DNA of 64,000 nucleotides from Streptomyces lienomycini (GCF_027947595.1 NZ_CP116257.1:6198001-6262000), one strand, 5' to 3'; numbered from the stretch's first letter, positions 32,355-41,036 are shown. Notes: generated by a model not told the origin, from the sequence alone. Numbers and translations: made by a program.

Positions 32355-32789
32355 TCAGGCCTCTCGCCCCACCTCGAACCATACGGTCTTGCCGCCCCCG
32401 GGCCTGGGGCCCACACCCCACTTGTCCGCCACCGCCTCCAGGAGCACCAACCCCCGGCCGCCCTCCGCGTCGTCGCTCACCCACGCGGACGGTACGGGCT
32501 GCCGGGGGCTCCCGTCCGCCACCTCCACCCGGACACCGCCGCCGCACTCTCCGGTCTGCCGCATCAGCAGCAACGTGCAGCGGCGGTCCGGAACGTGGCG
32601 TACGACGTTGGCCAGCAGCTCGGTGACGCCCAGTTCCACCGCGTCGGTCAGCTCGGCCAGGTCCCACTCGCGCAGGTACGAACGGACGATGCGGCGGACG
32701 TGCCCCGCCGAGTGGGCGCCGACCGTGAAGCTCATCCGGTACTGGTTCGCGCAGTGGCCCACGAGGACCGAGGGAAAGTATTCGTTCAC
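32355..32789 (-). CDS. Anti-sigma-factor-type ATP-binding protein (HATPase_c_2)
   Basis: A 144-residue GHKL ATPase: N box ELGVTELLANVVRHV (residues about 52-66), G1 VEVADGSPRQP, and a G2-like EGGRGLVLLEAVADKWGV near residue 115. It belongs to the RsbW/SpoIIAB-like small ATPases abundant in Streptomyces. The GTG at 32789 is the longest start; an ATG at residue 19 is possible. It diverges from the HTH/DUF397 genes with 93 bp between starts, a conserved neighbourhood in streptomycetes that suggests a joint regulatory system. Partner sigma factor not in the window. Confidence 0.85.
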   Translation of the reverse strand: MNEYFPSVLVGHCANQYRMSFTVGAHSAGHVRRIVRSYLREWDLAELTDAVELGVTELLANVVRHVPDRRCTLLLMRQTGECGGGVRVEVADGSPRQPVPSAWVSDDAEGGRGLVLLEAVADKWGVGPRPGGGKTVWFEVGREA

Positions 32790-32882
32790 GGCACAAGGCT
32801 GACGTCGGACGACTACCGTGGGCTACAGAACGGATACAACCGGTGCCCCAGTGGACCGAGTTGTGCGCGAAGGGGGCTGTGC

Positions 32883-33731
32883 GTGACCCACATCAACGTC
32901 CTTGACCCGGGCGCCTCGCCGCTCGACTACTACGGCTTCGAGCTGCGCCGCCACCGGGAGGCCGCCGGGCTGACCCAACGGCAGCTCGGCGACATCGTCA
33001 ACTACACCGGCTCCCTCGTCGGCCAGATCGAGACGGCCCGCAAACTGCCGACCCCGGAGTTCAGCGAACGCGTGGACGCTGCGCTGGGCACGGGCGGGTT
33101 ACTGTCCCGGTTGGTCGACCTGGTGATGCGCACCCAGCTTCCGGCCTGGTTCCAACAGATGGCCGAGTTGGAGGCACGCACGGTCGAGATCTGCGCGTTC
33201 CAAACGCACATGGTCCACGGCCTGCTTCAAACCGACGCCTACGTCCGGGCCGTGCTCGGCACGTTCGACCCGACCGACCTCGACGACCGCACCGCCGTGC
33301 GGCTCGCCCGTCAGCGCATCTTCGAGAAACAGAGCCCCCCGGTCTTCTGGTCGATCGTCAGCGAGGCCGCACTGCTCCAGGAGATCGGAGGCCGCGAGAC
33401 GATGCGCGGCCAACTGGCTCACCTGTTGTCCTTTCAGGACAATCCACGGATCAACGTGCAGGTGCTGCCGTTCTCGGCGGGAGCACACCCCGGACTCACA
33501 GGCTCATTCAGCATCTTCCGTTTCGCGAGCGACCCGGCCATTCTCTACACGGAGAGGTACGGCAGCGGTCATTCGACCGCCAACCCGGAGAGGATCAAGG
33601 ACTGTTCACTCCGCTACGATCATCTTCGAGCCGCCGCACTCTCCCTCAAAGACTCGGCGGAATTGATTCGCCGGGTGATGGAGGAACGCTATGGAGAGCA
33701 CGGCCATACCGACGACGATCCAGTGGCGTAA
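32883..33731 (+). CDS. XRE-type HTH regulator with DUF5753 domain
   Basis: A 282-residue protein. The helix-turn-helix is at residues 17-60 (LRRHREAAGLTQRQLGDIVNYTGSLVGQIETARKLP). The C-terminal DUF5753 domain (residues about 95-270) contains VHGLLQTDAYVRAVL, VSEAALLQEIGG and INVQVLPFSAGAHPGLTGSF. The Scr1-like family of Streptomyces regulators has this build. GTG 32883 follows GAAGGGGG. Its 3' end overlaps the DUF397 gene by 41 nt. DUF397 proteins are usually the partner, probably an antagonist or co-regulator. Confidence 0.9.
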   Translation: MTHINVLDPGASPLDYYGFELRRHREAAGLTQRQLGDIVNYTGSLVGQIETARKLPTPEFSERVDAALGTGGLLSRLVDLVMRTQLPAWFQQMAELEARTVEICAFQTHMVHGLLQTDAYVRAVLGTFDPTDLDDRTAVRLARQRIFEKQSPPVFWSIVSEAALLQEIGGRETMRGQLAHLLSFQDNPRINVQVLPFSAGAHPGLTGSFSIFRFASDPAILYTERYGSGHSTANPERIKDCSLRYDHLRAAALSLKDSAELIRRVMEERYGEHGHTDDDPVA

Positions 33732-33969
33732 GTCCAGCTACAGCAGCGACCAGGGCGGCGAATGCGTGGAATGCGCGCCGCTCGGTGTGCTGACCTGGCG
33801 TAAGTCCAGTTACAGCGGCGATCAGGGCGGCAACTGCGTCGAAGTTGGTGAACTGCCCGCCACCGTCGCCGTACGCGACTCCAAAACCCCCGCGGGGCCG
33901 ACCCTCACCCTGACCCCCGCCACCTTCACCACCTTCGTCGACTGGGCCCGCAGCTCCCGCACCCCCTGA
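33691..33969 (+). CDS. DUF397 protein with duplicated N-terminal motif
   Basis: A 92-residue DUF397 protein. The family motif WRKSSYS...GG.CVE occurs twice, at residues about 12-28 (WRKSSYSSDQGGECVE) and 36-52 (WRKSSYSGDQGGNCVE), followed once by the normal end VAVRDSKTP and FTTFVDWARS. Usual family members of 60-70 residues have it once, so this is an internal tandem duplication of about 24 residues. Translation overlaps the DUF5753 gene by 41 nt. Confidence 0.9.
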   Translation: MESTAIPTTIQWRKSSYSSDQGGECVECAPLGVLTWRKSSYSGDQGGNCVEVGELPATVAVRDSKTPAGPTLTLTPATFTTFVDWARSSRTP

Positions 33970-33983
33970 CAGGAGTACGGCCC

Positions 33984-34430
33984 ATGTCGGGCGACCAGCC
34001 CTACGCCGAACACGAGGGCGCCGTCCTGCTGCTGTTGCTGCTGGCCGGTCTCGTCGCCGTGGTGTGGCTCACGGTCCGTGCGGTCACCGGCCTGGTGCGG
34101 GGCCGCCGGAACGGCACGACCCTCCTCGGTCCGGTCGCCGTACTGGCCTGGGACGCGGCGGTCGGCATGTACACCTGGGGGCTGCTCCACCTCTTCTTCT
34201 TCGACGACCACGCCCAGGCCAAGGCCTGTGCGACGGCCGTCGGCGGCAGGGTCACCGGCTACGAACCGACCTTCGTACCGCTGCACTTCGGCTGCCGCAC
34301 CGGTGACGGCCGGGTGACCGAGGCGGTCGTCCCGTCCTACCTCAACCCGGCGACCCTGCTGCTCGGAATCTGCGCACTCGTCCTGACCGGGCTCGTCATC
34401 GCACACCACAAGAAGAGCACCCGCACCTGA
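33984..34430 (+). CDS. Small membrane protein
   Basis: A 148-residue protein with three predicted helices: residues 13-33 (AVLLLLLLAGLVAVVWLTV), 46-66 and 122-142. The loop between the second and third contains two cysteines (KACATAV, FGCRTG) that could form an extracytoplasmic disulfide. It follows the DUF397 gene by 14 bp with an AGGAG 10 nt before the ATG, so it may belong to that operon. No family recognised. Confidence 0.68.
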   Translation: MSGDQPYAEHEGAVLLLLLLAGLVAVVWLTVRAVTGLVRGRRNGTTLLGPVAVLAWDAAVGMYTWGLLHLFFFDDHAQAKACATAVGGRVTGYEPTFVPLHFGCRTGDGRVTEAVVPSYLNPATLLLGICALVLTGLVIAHHKKSTRT

Positions 34431-34553
34431 CCACCGGAGGATGCCGGGCCCGTAGCCGGGCCCGGTCCGGGCCAACGTTTCTGTTCGATTTATCGTCTTC
34501 GCACGTGTGTCCACCCCGGGCACGCCCGATGACCTCGAACGGACACCCCGACC

Positions 34554-36206
34554 GTGGCCCCTGCCGAACTCACCGTCCCCCGGACCGAACAGCGTCAGGA
34601 CAGACGTCCGGGTGACGCCCTGCGCGCCTTCGGGCGCCGGCATCGCGTGCCGCTGCTCGCGACCCTGCCCACCATCCCGCTGTACGCGGTGTGGTGGGCG
34701 TTCCTCGCCACGGGCGGCGGGGATCTCGCCGCGCAGGAGGCGTGGGCCGACTTCGCGTCGCGGCACGGGGACTCGGCCTACGGACTGTTCTGGTACGGCG
34801 GCATGCACACCGCCAACTACAGCGTCATCTCGCCGTACTTGATGGCGCTGGTCGGTGTGCGCGCCGTCACGGTCGTGTCCGGGCTCGCCGCCTCCTGGCT
34901 GGCGGCCGTGCTGATCGTGCGCGGCGGCGTGCGCCGGCCCGTGTGGCCCGCGCTGCTCGCCTCGCTCGCGCTGTGGTGCGACGTCGCCTCGGGCCGGACC
35001 ACCTTCGCGCTCGGCGTCGCCCTCGGTCTGGCCGCCGTCGTGCCGCTGGTGCGGGAGCGGCGGCTGTACGTCGCCGCCGGGTGCGCGGCACTGGCCACCA
35101 TGGCGTCGCCGGTGGCCGGGCTGTTCGTGGCCGTCGTGGGGGCCGCGTTCCTGCTCGTACGGGACTGGGGGCGCGCGCTGGTGCTGCTGATACCCCCGGC
35201 CGCCGTCGTCGGGCTGACGACGCTGTTCTTCCCCTTCACGGGGGAGCAGCCGATGCAGATGGGCCGCATATGGTCGCCGGCCGTGCTCGCCCTCGCCGTC
35301 GCCCTGCTCGCCCCGCGTACCTGGCGGACCGCCCGGTGGAGCGGGGCCGTCTACGCGCTCGGAACCGTGCTGACGTACCTCGTGGCCTCGCCGGTCGGCA
35401 CGAACGTCGAACGGTTCGCCGAGCTGTTCGCACCCGCCGTACTGCTGGCGGCCCTGTTCGCCGCTCCTCCGCTCACCGCACCCGGGATCCGACGGCTCAC
35501 GCGGGGACTGCTCGCCGTCGCGCTCGCCTTCTCCGTCTGGTGGGTGGGCAGCAAGACCGTGGACGACCTGAAGGTGTCCACGGTCGTACCGGCGTGGGCC
35601 GCCGAGACCGACGGTGTCGTGGACGCGTTGGAGCGGCTCGGCGCCGACCGCACCCGGGTGGAGGTGGTGCCCGCCCGCAACCACCGCGAGGCGACCGTAC
35701 TCGCCCCGCACGTCAACATGGCCCGCGGCTGGAACCGGCAGCTCGACGTGGAACGCGGGCGCCTCTTCTACGACGGCAGCTTCTCCGCGGCCGCCTACCG
35801 GGAGTGGCTGGACCGTTGGGCGGTGGGCTACGTCGTCCTCCCGCTGGGCAAGCCCGACAGCCCCGCCTGGGCCGAGGCGACGCTCGTGCGGAACCCGAAG
35901 CTGCGTCCGGCGTGGCTGGAGCCCGTCTGGCAGGACGCGCACTGGCAGGTCTACCGGGTGCGGGACGCCGTCCCGCTCGTCTCCGCGCCCGGCACCGTCG
36001 TGTCCACCAGCCCCGCCGAACTGGTGCTGCGCGTGGACAGGCCCGGCCCGGTGACCGTGCGGGTCGCCTGGTCGCCGTGGCTGCGCAGCGACGGCGGGTG
36101 CCTGGCCCAGGAGGGGGAGTTCACGCGGCTGACCGTCGACGCTCCGGGCGAGTACCGGCTCAGCTCCCGGTACGGCCCTTCGCCGGGTGCGGGGGATCAC
36201 TGCTGA
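34554..36206 (+). CDS. Polytopic membrane protein, probable glycosyltransferase-like
   Basis: A 550-residue protein: residues 30-345 contain about ten membrane helices, and residues 350-550 are a soluble extracytoplasmic domain (ADRTRVEVVPARNHREATVL, LDRWAVGYVVLPLG, RPGPVTVRVAW at the end). An acidic pair early in the protein and the general layout are like GT-C membrane glycosyltransferases, but I see no decisive motif. GTG 34554 is the longest plausible start. It ends tail to tail with the GT87-PAP2 gene, overlapping by 47 bp, and may act in the same envelope pathway; that is an inference. Confidence 0.72.
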   Translation: MAPAELTVPRTEQRQDRRPGDALRAFGRRHRVPLLATLPTIPLYAVWWAFLATGGGDLAAQEAWADFASRHGDSAYGLFWYGGMHTANYSVISPYLMALVGVRAVTVVSGLAASWLAAVLIVRGGVRRPVWPALLASLALWCDVASGRTTFALGVALGLAAVVPLVRERRLYVAAGCAALATMASPVAGLFVAVVGAAFLLVRDWGRALVLLIPPAAVVGLTTLFFPFTGEQPMQMGRIWSPAVLALAVALLAPRTWRTARWSGAVYALGTVLTYLVASPVGTNVERFAELFAPAVLLAALFAAPPLTAPGIRRLTRGLLAVALAFSVWWVGSKTVDDLKVSTVVPAWAAETDGVVDALERLGADRTRVEVVPARNHREATVLAPHVNMARGWNRQLDVERGRLFYDGSFSAAAYREWLDRWAVGYVVLPLGKPDSPAWAEATLVRNPKLRPAWLEPVWQDAHWQVYRVRDAVPLVSAPGTVVSTSPAELVLRVDRPGPVTVRVAWSPWLRSDGGCLAQEGEFTRLTVDAPGEYRLSSRYGPSPGAGDHC

Positions 36207-38328
36207 GGTCTTCGGCGGGCGGGGCGCCGTCCTGCGCCGGGGACGGCGCGGGGATCGCGGGGGCGGCGCCCCCGGCGGGAGCGGGAGCGGGGGCCCGGGC
36301 GGCGTCGGTGGCCGCCTCGGCCGTCACCGTGGCCGTCCGGGCGCGCGGGCCCTGGAACCAGTACGTCAGTCCGAAGCCCGCGGCGACCACGGCCGCGCCG
36401 CCCACCGCGTCCAGGACCCAGTGGTTGCCGGTCGCCACGATCGCCGAGACGGTGAAGAGCGGGTGGAGCAGCCCCAGGACCTTCATCCACGCTCTCGGCG
36501 CGATGATCGCGATCACCACCCCGCACCACAGGGACCAGCCGAAGTGCAGCGACGGCATCGCCGCGTACTGGTTGGTGAGGTGGGTCAGCGTGCCGTAGTC
36601 CGGCTTGGAGAAGTCCTGCACGCCGTGCACCGTGTCGATGATCCCCAGGCCCGGCATCAGCCGCGGCGGGGCCAGCGGGTAGAGCCAGAAGCCGACCAGG
36701 GCCAGCAGCGTGGCGAAGCCCAGGGAGGCGCGGGCCCAGCGGTAGTCGACGGGGCGGCGCCAGTACAGGACGCCGAGGACGGCCAGCGGGACGACGAAGT
36801 GGAACGACGTGTAGTAGAAGTCGAAGAAGTCCCGCAGCCAGCCGATCTTCACCACCGCGTGGTTGATCGCGTGCTCGATGTCGATGTGCAGGAAGCGCTC
36901 GATGTCGAGGATCTGCCATCCGTGCTCCTCGGCGCGGGCCCGGCCCGCCGAGTTGCTGCCGCCGGTCGCCGCGAGGCGGACCTGGGAGTAGGCGGCGTAG
37001 GTGACCCGGATGAGGAGCAGCTCCAGGAGGAGGTTGGGGCGGGTCAGGACCCGGCGCAGGAACGGCAGCAGCGGGACGTGCTTGAAGCGGGTGGGCACCG
37101 GCGGCGCGTAGCTCGTGGGGACGGGCGCGGCGAAGTACGGCGAGGTGCGCGGCAGGAAGGGCACGGCGACGGCGGCGGCCAGCGCGGCGAGCAGGACGAG
37201 GTTGTCCCGCAGCGGGAAGAGGGCCTCCATGTTCGGCAGCATCATCTTCGCGGGCAGCGTCATCACCAGGATGACGGCGACCGGCCACACGTACCGGTCG
37301 GAGGCCCGCTTGCCGACCCGGCCGACGACCGCGGGCAGCACCCACAGCAGCTGGTGCTGCCAGGTCGCCGGGGAGACGGCCACGGCCGCGCAGCCGGTGA
37401 CGGCGACCGCGAGCAGCAGCTGGCCGTCGCGGGCGTAGCGCACGGCGCGGCGCAGGGCGAGGACGGCGACGGCCGCGCCGAGGGCGAGGAAGAGGGCGAT
37501 CTCCAGCGGGCCGGAGAGGCCGAGGCGCAGCAGGGCGCCGTGCAGCGACTGGTTGGCGAGGTCGTCGGCCTCGCCGCCCAGGCCCACCCCGGCCAGGTGG
37601 TGGACCCAGTACGTGTACGAGTCCTGCGCCATCGCCACCCAGGCGATCGCGGTGCAGGCGGCGAACGTGACGCCCGTCGACACGGCGGCCCGTCTGCGGT
37701 CGGTGAACCACAGCAGCGGCACGAAGAGGAGGACGGTCGGCTGGAAGGCGGCGGCGACCCCGATGAGCAGGCCGCCCACCCGGTCGCCGTGTTCACCGCG
37801 GACGGCGAAGCAGCCCAGCAGGACCAGGAGGACCGGGATGATGCTGGTCTGACCGAGCCAGAGGGCGTTGCGCACCGGCAGCGACAGCATCAGCAGGCTG
37901 ACGGCGACCGGCGCCGCCAGCAGCGCCGTACGGCGGCCGACGGGCTGGGGCAGGGCGCGGGCGGCGACCAGGCCGAGGGCCACGACCAGCAGCAGCGAGC
38001 CGAAGGTCCAGCCCCAGCCGAGGGCCTGTTCCGCGGCGCGGGTGAAGGGTTTGAGGACGAGACCCACGAAGGGGGTCCCGGTGAACTGGGTGGAGTCGTA
38101 GAGGGACCCCTCCACGTGCAGGACGCCGTGCTCGCCGACCCAGGTCTCCAGGTCCGTCAGGCGTTCCCCGCGCGGGGTGCCGAGGACCGAGGCCACCTGC
38201 CGTACGGCGAGGACGGCCGCGACCATCCACAGGCCGAGGCGTGCGACGCGCAGACGTGCTCTGGTCGCGTCGGCGGCCGGGGTTCCGAAGGATTCCGCCG
38301 GTCGCCCACCGTGCTCCGCATTCGCCAC
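36160..38328 (-). CDS. Fusion of GT87 mannosyltransferase-like and PAP2 phosphatase domains
   Basis: A 722-residue membrane fusion. The first 410 residues form a polyprenol-phosphate-dependent GT-C (GT87-like) unit: LETWVGEHGVLHVEGSLYDS near residue 65, LWLGQTSIIPVLLVLL and AAFQPTVLLFVPLLWF. Residues about 430-690 are a PAP2/inositolphosphotransferase unit: IERFLHIDIEHAIN, FDFYYTSFHF, the phosphatase motif AAMPSLHFGWSLW and the last-histidine motif ATGNHWVLDAVGG. A low-complexity A/P/D tail follows. GTG 38328 was chosen for GGGAGG 10 nt upstream; GTG 38388 is an alternative. Likely transfers a sugar or phospho-sugar to a lipid outside the membrane; substrates unknown. Confidence 0.88.
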   Translation of the reverse strand: MANAEHGGRPAESFGTPAADATRARLRVARLGLWMVAAVLAVRQVASVLGTPRGERLTDLETWVGEHGVLHVEGSLYDSTQFTGTPFVGLVLKPFTRAAEQALGWGWTFGSLLLVVALGLVAARALPQPVGRRTALLAAPVAVSLLMLSLPVRNALWLGQTSIIPVLLVLLGCFAVRGEHGDRVGGLLIGVAAAFQPTVLLFVPLLWFTDRRRAAVSTGVTFAACTAIAWVAMAQDSYTYWVHHLAGVGLGGEADDLANQSLHGALLRLGLSGPLEIALFLALGAAVAVLALRRAVRYARDGQLLLAVAVTGCAAVAVSPATWQHQLLWVLPAVVGRVGKRASDRYVWPVAVILVMTLPAKMMLPNMEALFPLRDNLVLLAALAAAVAVPFLPRTSPYFAAPVPTSYAPPVPTRFKHVPLLPFLRRVLTRPNLLLELLLIRVTYAAYSQVRLAATGGSNSAGRARAEEHGWQILDIERFLHIDIEHAINHAVVKIGWLRDFFDFYYTSFHFVVPLAVLGVLYWRRPVDYRWARASLGFATLLALVGFWLYPLAPPRLMPGLGIIDTVHGVQDFSKPDYGTLTHLTNQYAAMPSLHFGWSLWCGVVIAIIAPRAWMKVLGLLHPLFTVSAIVATGNHWVLDAVGGAAVVAAGFGLTYWFQGPRARTATVTAEAATDAARAPAPAPAGGAAPAIPAPSPAQDGAPPAEDLSSDPPHPAKGRTGS

Positions 38329-38744
38329 GCCTCGTCGGCCTCCCGCCCCGTTCGTGCCGTACGTACCGTACGTACCGCGCTCGTGCACGCAGTGTGTCGT
38401 CCTTGCGAACCCTATGAGGCTCGCACCACCCCCGGGGGAAGACGCGAGCACCCCCCACTCAACCTGACAGCCGCCGGCCTTTCGGTGCGGGGAGCGAGAA
38501 GGATCACAGCCCGCGCGGGGGCGCACGGCGCGCGGCGTGCGCATGTCTCCTGCGTGTGCCCCGTTTTGGTGCACAGTGCAACGAAAAGCATACCGGGCGT
38601 AAGCGGCGCATCAGCGCCTATGGTCGCTTTTCCGCCCGCGGCCGAGTGCCGCGGGCTCTTTCCGGCCCGGCGACAGCGCCGCCGTACGGGTCGTGGCGTC
38701 TTCGCCACCCGTCCCCGTCCCCGTCGAAAGAGGCGAGCGTAGTT
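38329..38744. promoter_or_regulatory. 416-bp divergent region with an 11-bp palindrome
   Basis: Between the GT87-PAP2 gene and the MHS transporter. TGCACAGTGCA at 38570-38580 is a perfect palindrome around one base, followed by GCAACGAAAAGCATACC; the latter may hold a -10. CGTACCGTACGTACCG repeats occur at 38357-38375. Nothing else coding is evident. Confidence 0.35.
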
Positions 38745-40151
38745 TTGTCGGCCGTCCCCGTCGCCACCGCACCGTCCCGTACGAACCCGCCCTCCCCGGG
38801 CTCCCGTCCGACCGCCGCCGCGCCCTCCGGTGCCACGGCCACGGATCCCGCGCTGGTCCGGCGTGCCGTCAAGGCGGCGGCGCTGGGCAACGCGATGGAG
38901 TGGTTCGACTTCGGTGTCTACAGCTACATCGCCGTGACGCTGGGCAAGGTCTTCTTCCCGTCGGGCAACCCCACCGCGCAGCTGCTCTCCACGTTCGGCG
39001 CCTTCGCGGCGGCGTTCCTCGTGCGGCCGCTCGGCGGCATGGTCTTCGGTCCGCTCGGGGACCGGGTCGGGCGGCAGAAGGTCCTCGCCGTCACGATGAT
39101 CATGATGGCGGCGGGCACGTTCGCCATCGGGCTGATCCCGTCGTACGCCACGATCGGCGTCTGGGCGCCCGTCCTGCTGCTGGCCGCGCGGCTGGTGCAG
39201 GGGTTCTCCACCGGGGGCGAGTACGCGGGCGCCTCCACCTTCATCGCCGAGTACGCGCCCGACAGGCGGCGCGGGTTCCTCGGGAGCTGGCTGGAGTTCG
39301 GGACGCTCGCCGGGTACATCGGCGGCGCGGGTCTGGTGACGCTGATGACGGCGCTGCTGTCCGACGGCGACCTCACCTCCTGGGGCTGGCGCATCCCGTT
39401 CCTGATCGCGGGCCCGATGGGCATCGTCGGCCTGTACCTGCGGATGCGGCTGGAGGAGACGCCGGCGTTCGCGGCCGAGGTGGAGAAGTCGGAGTCGGAG
39501 CGGGTGAAGGTGCCGCTGCGGGAGATGGTCACCGGCCAGTGGCGTGCGCTGCTGCTCTGCGTCGGCCTGGTCCTGGTCTTCAACGTCACCGACTACATGC
39601 TGCTGTCGTACATGCCGAGCTATCTGACCAGCGAGCTGAAGTACGACGAGACGCACGGGCTGCTCGTGGTGCTGGCCGTGATGGCGCTGATGATGGTCGT
39701 CCAGCCGTTCGCGGGCGCGCTGACCGACCGGGTCGGACGGCGGCCGGTGATCGCGGCGGGCTGCACGGGCTTCCTGCTGCTGTCCGTCCCGGCGCTGCTG
39801 CTGATCCGCGAGGGCAGCCTGCTCGCCGTGGCGCTGGGCATGGGCGCGCTGGGCATGCTGCTGGTCTGCTTCACGGCGTCCATGCCGTCCGCGCTTCCGG
39901 CGCTGTTCCCGACGCGGGTGCGGTACGGCTCGCTGTCGATCGGCTTCAACGTCTCGGTGTCCCTGTTCGGCGGGACGACGCCGCTGGTGGTGACGGCGCT
40001 GATCGGGGCGACGGGCGACATGATGATGCCCGCCTACTACATGATGGCCGCGGCCGTGGTCGGCGGCGTGGCGGTGTGGTTCATGACGGAGTCGGCCGGC
40101 CGGCCGCTGCCGGGGTCGGCCCCCGCGGTGGACGCCGGGACACGTCCCTGA
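38745..40151 (+). CDS. MHS-family MFS transporter (ProP/ShiA-like)
   Basis: A transporter of about 468 residues with 12 helices. The MHS signature is strong: KAAALGNAMEWFDFGVYSYIA at the first helix, RPLGGMVFGPLGDRVGRQKVL in loop 2-3, RLVQGFSTGGEYAGAS in helix 4 and RRGFLGSWLEFG after it. Proton symport of a small metabolite such as proline, betaine, citrate or an aromatic acid is expected. The start is uncertain: TTG 38745 lies 11 nt after AGAGG and gives a normal N-terminus; no ATG or GTG is suitably placed downstream before the conserved helix. Confidence 0.88.
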   Translation: MSAVPVATAPSRTNPPSPGSRPTAAAPSGATATDPALVRRAVKAAALGNAMEWFDFGVYSYIAVTLGKVFFPSGNPTAQLLSTFGAFAAAFLVRPLGGMVFGPLGDRVGRQKVLAVTMIMMAAGTFAIGLIPSYATIGVWAPVLLLAARLVQGFSTGGEYAGASTFIAEYAPDRRRGFLGSWLEFGTLAGYIGGAGLVTLMTALLSDGDLTSWGWRIPFLIAGPMGIVGLYLRMRLEETPAFAAEVEKSESERVKVPLREMVTGQWRALLLCVGLVLVFNVTDYMLLSYMPSYLTSELKYDETHGLLVVLAVMALMMVVQPFAGALTDRVGRRPVIAAGCTGFLLLSVPALLLIREGSLLAVALGMGALGMLLVCFTASMPSALPALFPTRVRYGSLSIGFNVSVSLFGGTTPLVVTALIGATGDMMMPAYYMMAAAVVGGVAVWFMTESAGRPLPGSAPAVDAGTRP

Positions 40152-40179
40152 AAACCCGGCGGCGCCCGCACCCCGCGTC

Positions 40180-40215
40180 TATATTCGTTAGCGCAACTAC
40201 TTAGAAGCGCTAACG
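40180..40215. promoter_or_regulatory. Operator-like inverted repeat before the O-methyltransferase
   Basis: CGTTAGCGC (40186-40194) and GCGCTAACG (40207-40215) are perfect 9-bp arms, 21 bp centre to centre. TATATT at 40180-40185, touching the first arm, is a good -10. A repressor bound here would block this promoter. It lies 21-50 bp before the GTG of the methyltransferase gene. Confidence 0.55.
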
Positions 40216-40235
40216 AGAACGACTGGAGACACGGG

Positions 40236-40922
40236 GTGCACACCGGCATGAGCGAGTCGCGGCTCTGGGACGACGTCGACGCCTACTTCACCACCCACCT
40301 CTCGCCCGACGACGACGCCCTGGCCGCCGCCCGCAGGGAGAGCGACGCGGCCGGGCTGCCCCCGGTGAACGTCACCGCCACCCAGGGCAAACTCCTCCAG
40401 CTCCTCGCCCAGATCCAGGGCGCCCGAACCGTCCTGGAGATCGGCACCCTCGGCGGCTACAGCACCATCTGGCTGGCCCGCGCCCTGCCCGCCGACGGCG
40501 GCCGCCTGGTCACCCTGGAGTACAACGCCCGGCACGCGGAGGTCGCCACCCGCAACATCGCCCGCGCCGGCCTCGACGCCCTGGTCGACGTGCGCGTGGG
40601 GCCCGCCCTGGAGTCGCTGCCGAAGCTCGCCGACGAGAACCCGCCGCCATTCGACCTGGTCTTCATCGACGCCGACAAGGGCAACAACCCGCACTACCTC
40701 GAGTGGGCGCTGAGACTCACCCGCGCCGGGAGCCTGATCGTCGTCGACAACGTGGTCCGCGGCGGCCGCGTGGCCGACGCCGACGACACCGCGGCCGACG
40801 TACGCGGCACCCGGGCCGCCATCGAGATGATCGGCAGCCACCCGCGGCTCAGCGGCACGGCGGTCCAGACGGTCGGCGGCAAGGGGTACGACGGGTTCGC
40901 ACTGGCGCGCGTGCTGGCCTGA
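40236..40922 (+). CDS. O-methyltransferase, catechol-type (family 3)
   Basis: A 228-residue SAM-dependent enzyme of the CCoAOMT/COMT-like family: TVLEIGTLGGYSTIWLARAL for SAM binding (residues about 65-84), LVTLEYN, FDLVFIDADKGNNPHYLEW with the metal-binding aspartate, and LIVVDNVVRGGRV with the next metal ligands. It should methylate a vicinal diol on an aromatic small molecule using a divalent metal. GTG 40236 has GGAG 7 nt upstream; ATG 40248 is an alternative. Confidence 0.9.
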   Translation: MHTGMSESRLWDDVDAYFTTHLSPDDDALAAARRESDAAGLPPVNVTATQGKLLQLLAQIQGARTVLEIGTLGGYSTIWLARALPADGGRLVTLEYNARHAEVATRNIARAGLDALVDVRVGPALESLPKLADENPPPFDLVFIDADKGNNPHYLEWALRLTRAGSLIVVDNVVRGGRVADADDTAADVRGTRAAIEMIGSHPRLSGTAVQTVGGKGYDGFALARVLA

Positions 40923-40925
40923 TAG

Positions 40926-41036
40926 CACCCCGTGTCTGACCGACCCCGTGTCTGACCGCACCCCGTGTCTGACCGCACCTCTTGCCTGACTACGCCTCTT
41001 GCCTGACTACACCTCTTGCCTGACTACACCTCGTGG
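40926..41036. repeat. Six-copy 17-bp tandem repeat in two sub-families
   Basis: Three copies of CACCCCGTGTCTGACCG (the second one base shorter) at 40926, 40943 and 40959 are followed by three of CACCTCTTGCCTGACTA at 40976, 40993 and 41010, and a seventh partial copy at 41027 that runs into the coding end of the FHA-like gene. The array fills the whole spacer between two convergent genes. Confidence 0.85.

Noticed and set aside
33822..36200. A 792-codon open frame on the minus strand opposite the membrane protein genes
   Set aside because: Its product is a low-complexity R/G/H/Q/E-rich chain with no helices or motifs, and the plus strand has proper membrane proteins with Streptomyces codon bias. 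It is the usual antisense shadow at high GC.
36187..38742. An 851-codon plus-strand frame opposite the GT87-PAP2 gene
   Set aside because: Highly charged low-complexity translation; the minus strand has conserved PAP2 and glycosyltransferase motifs.
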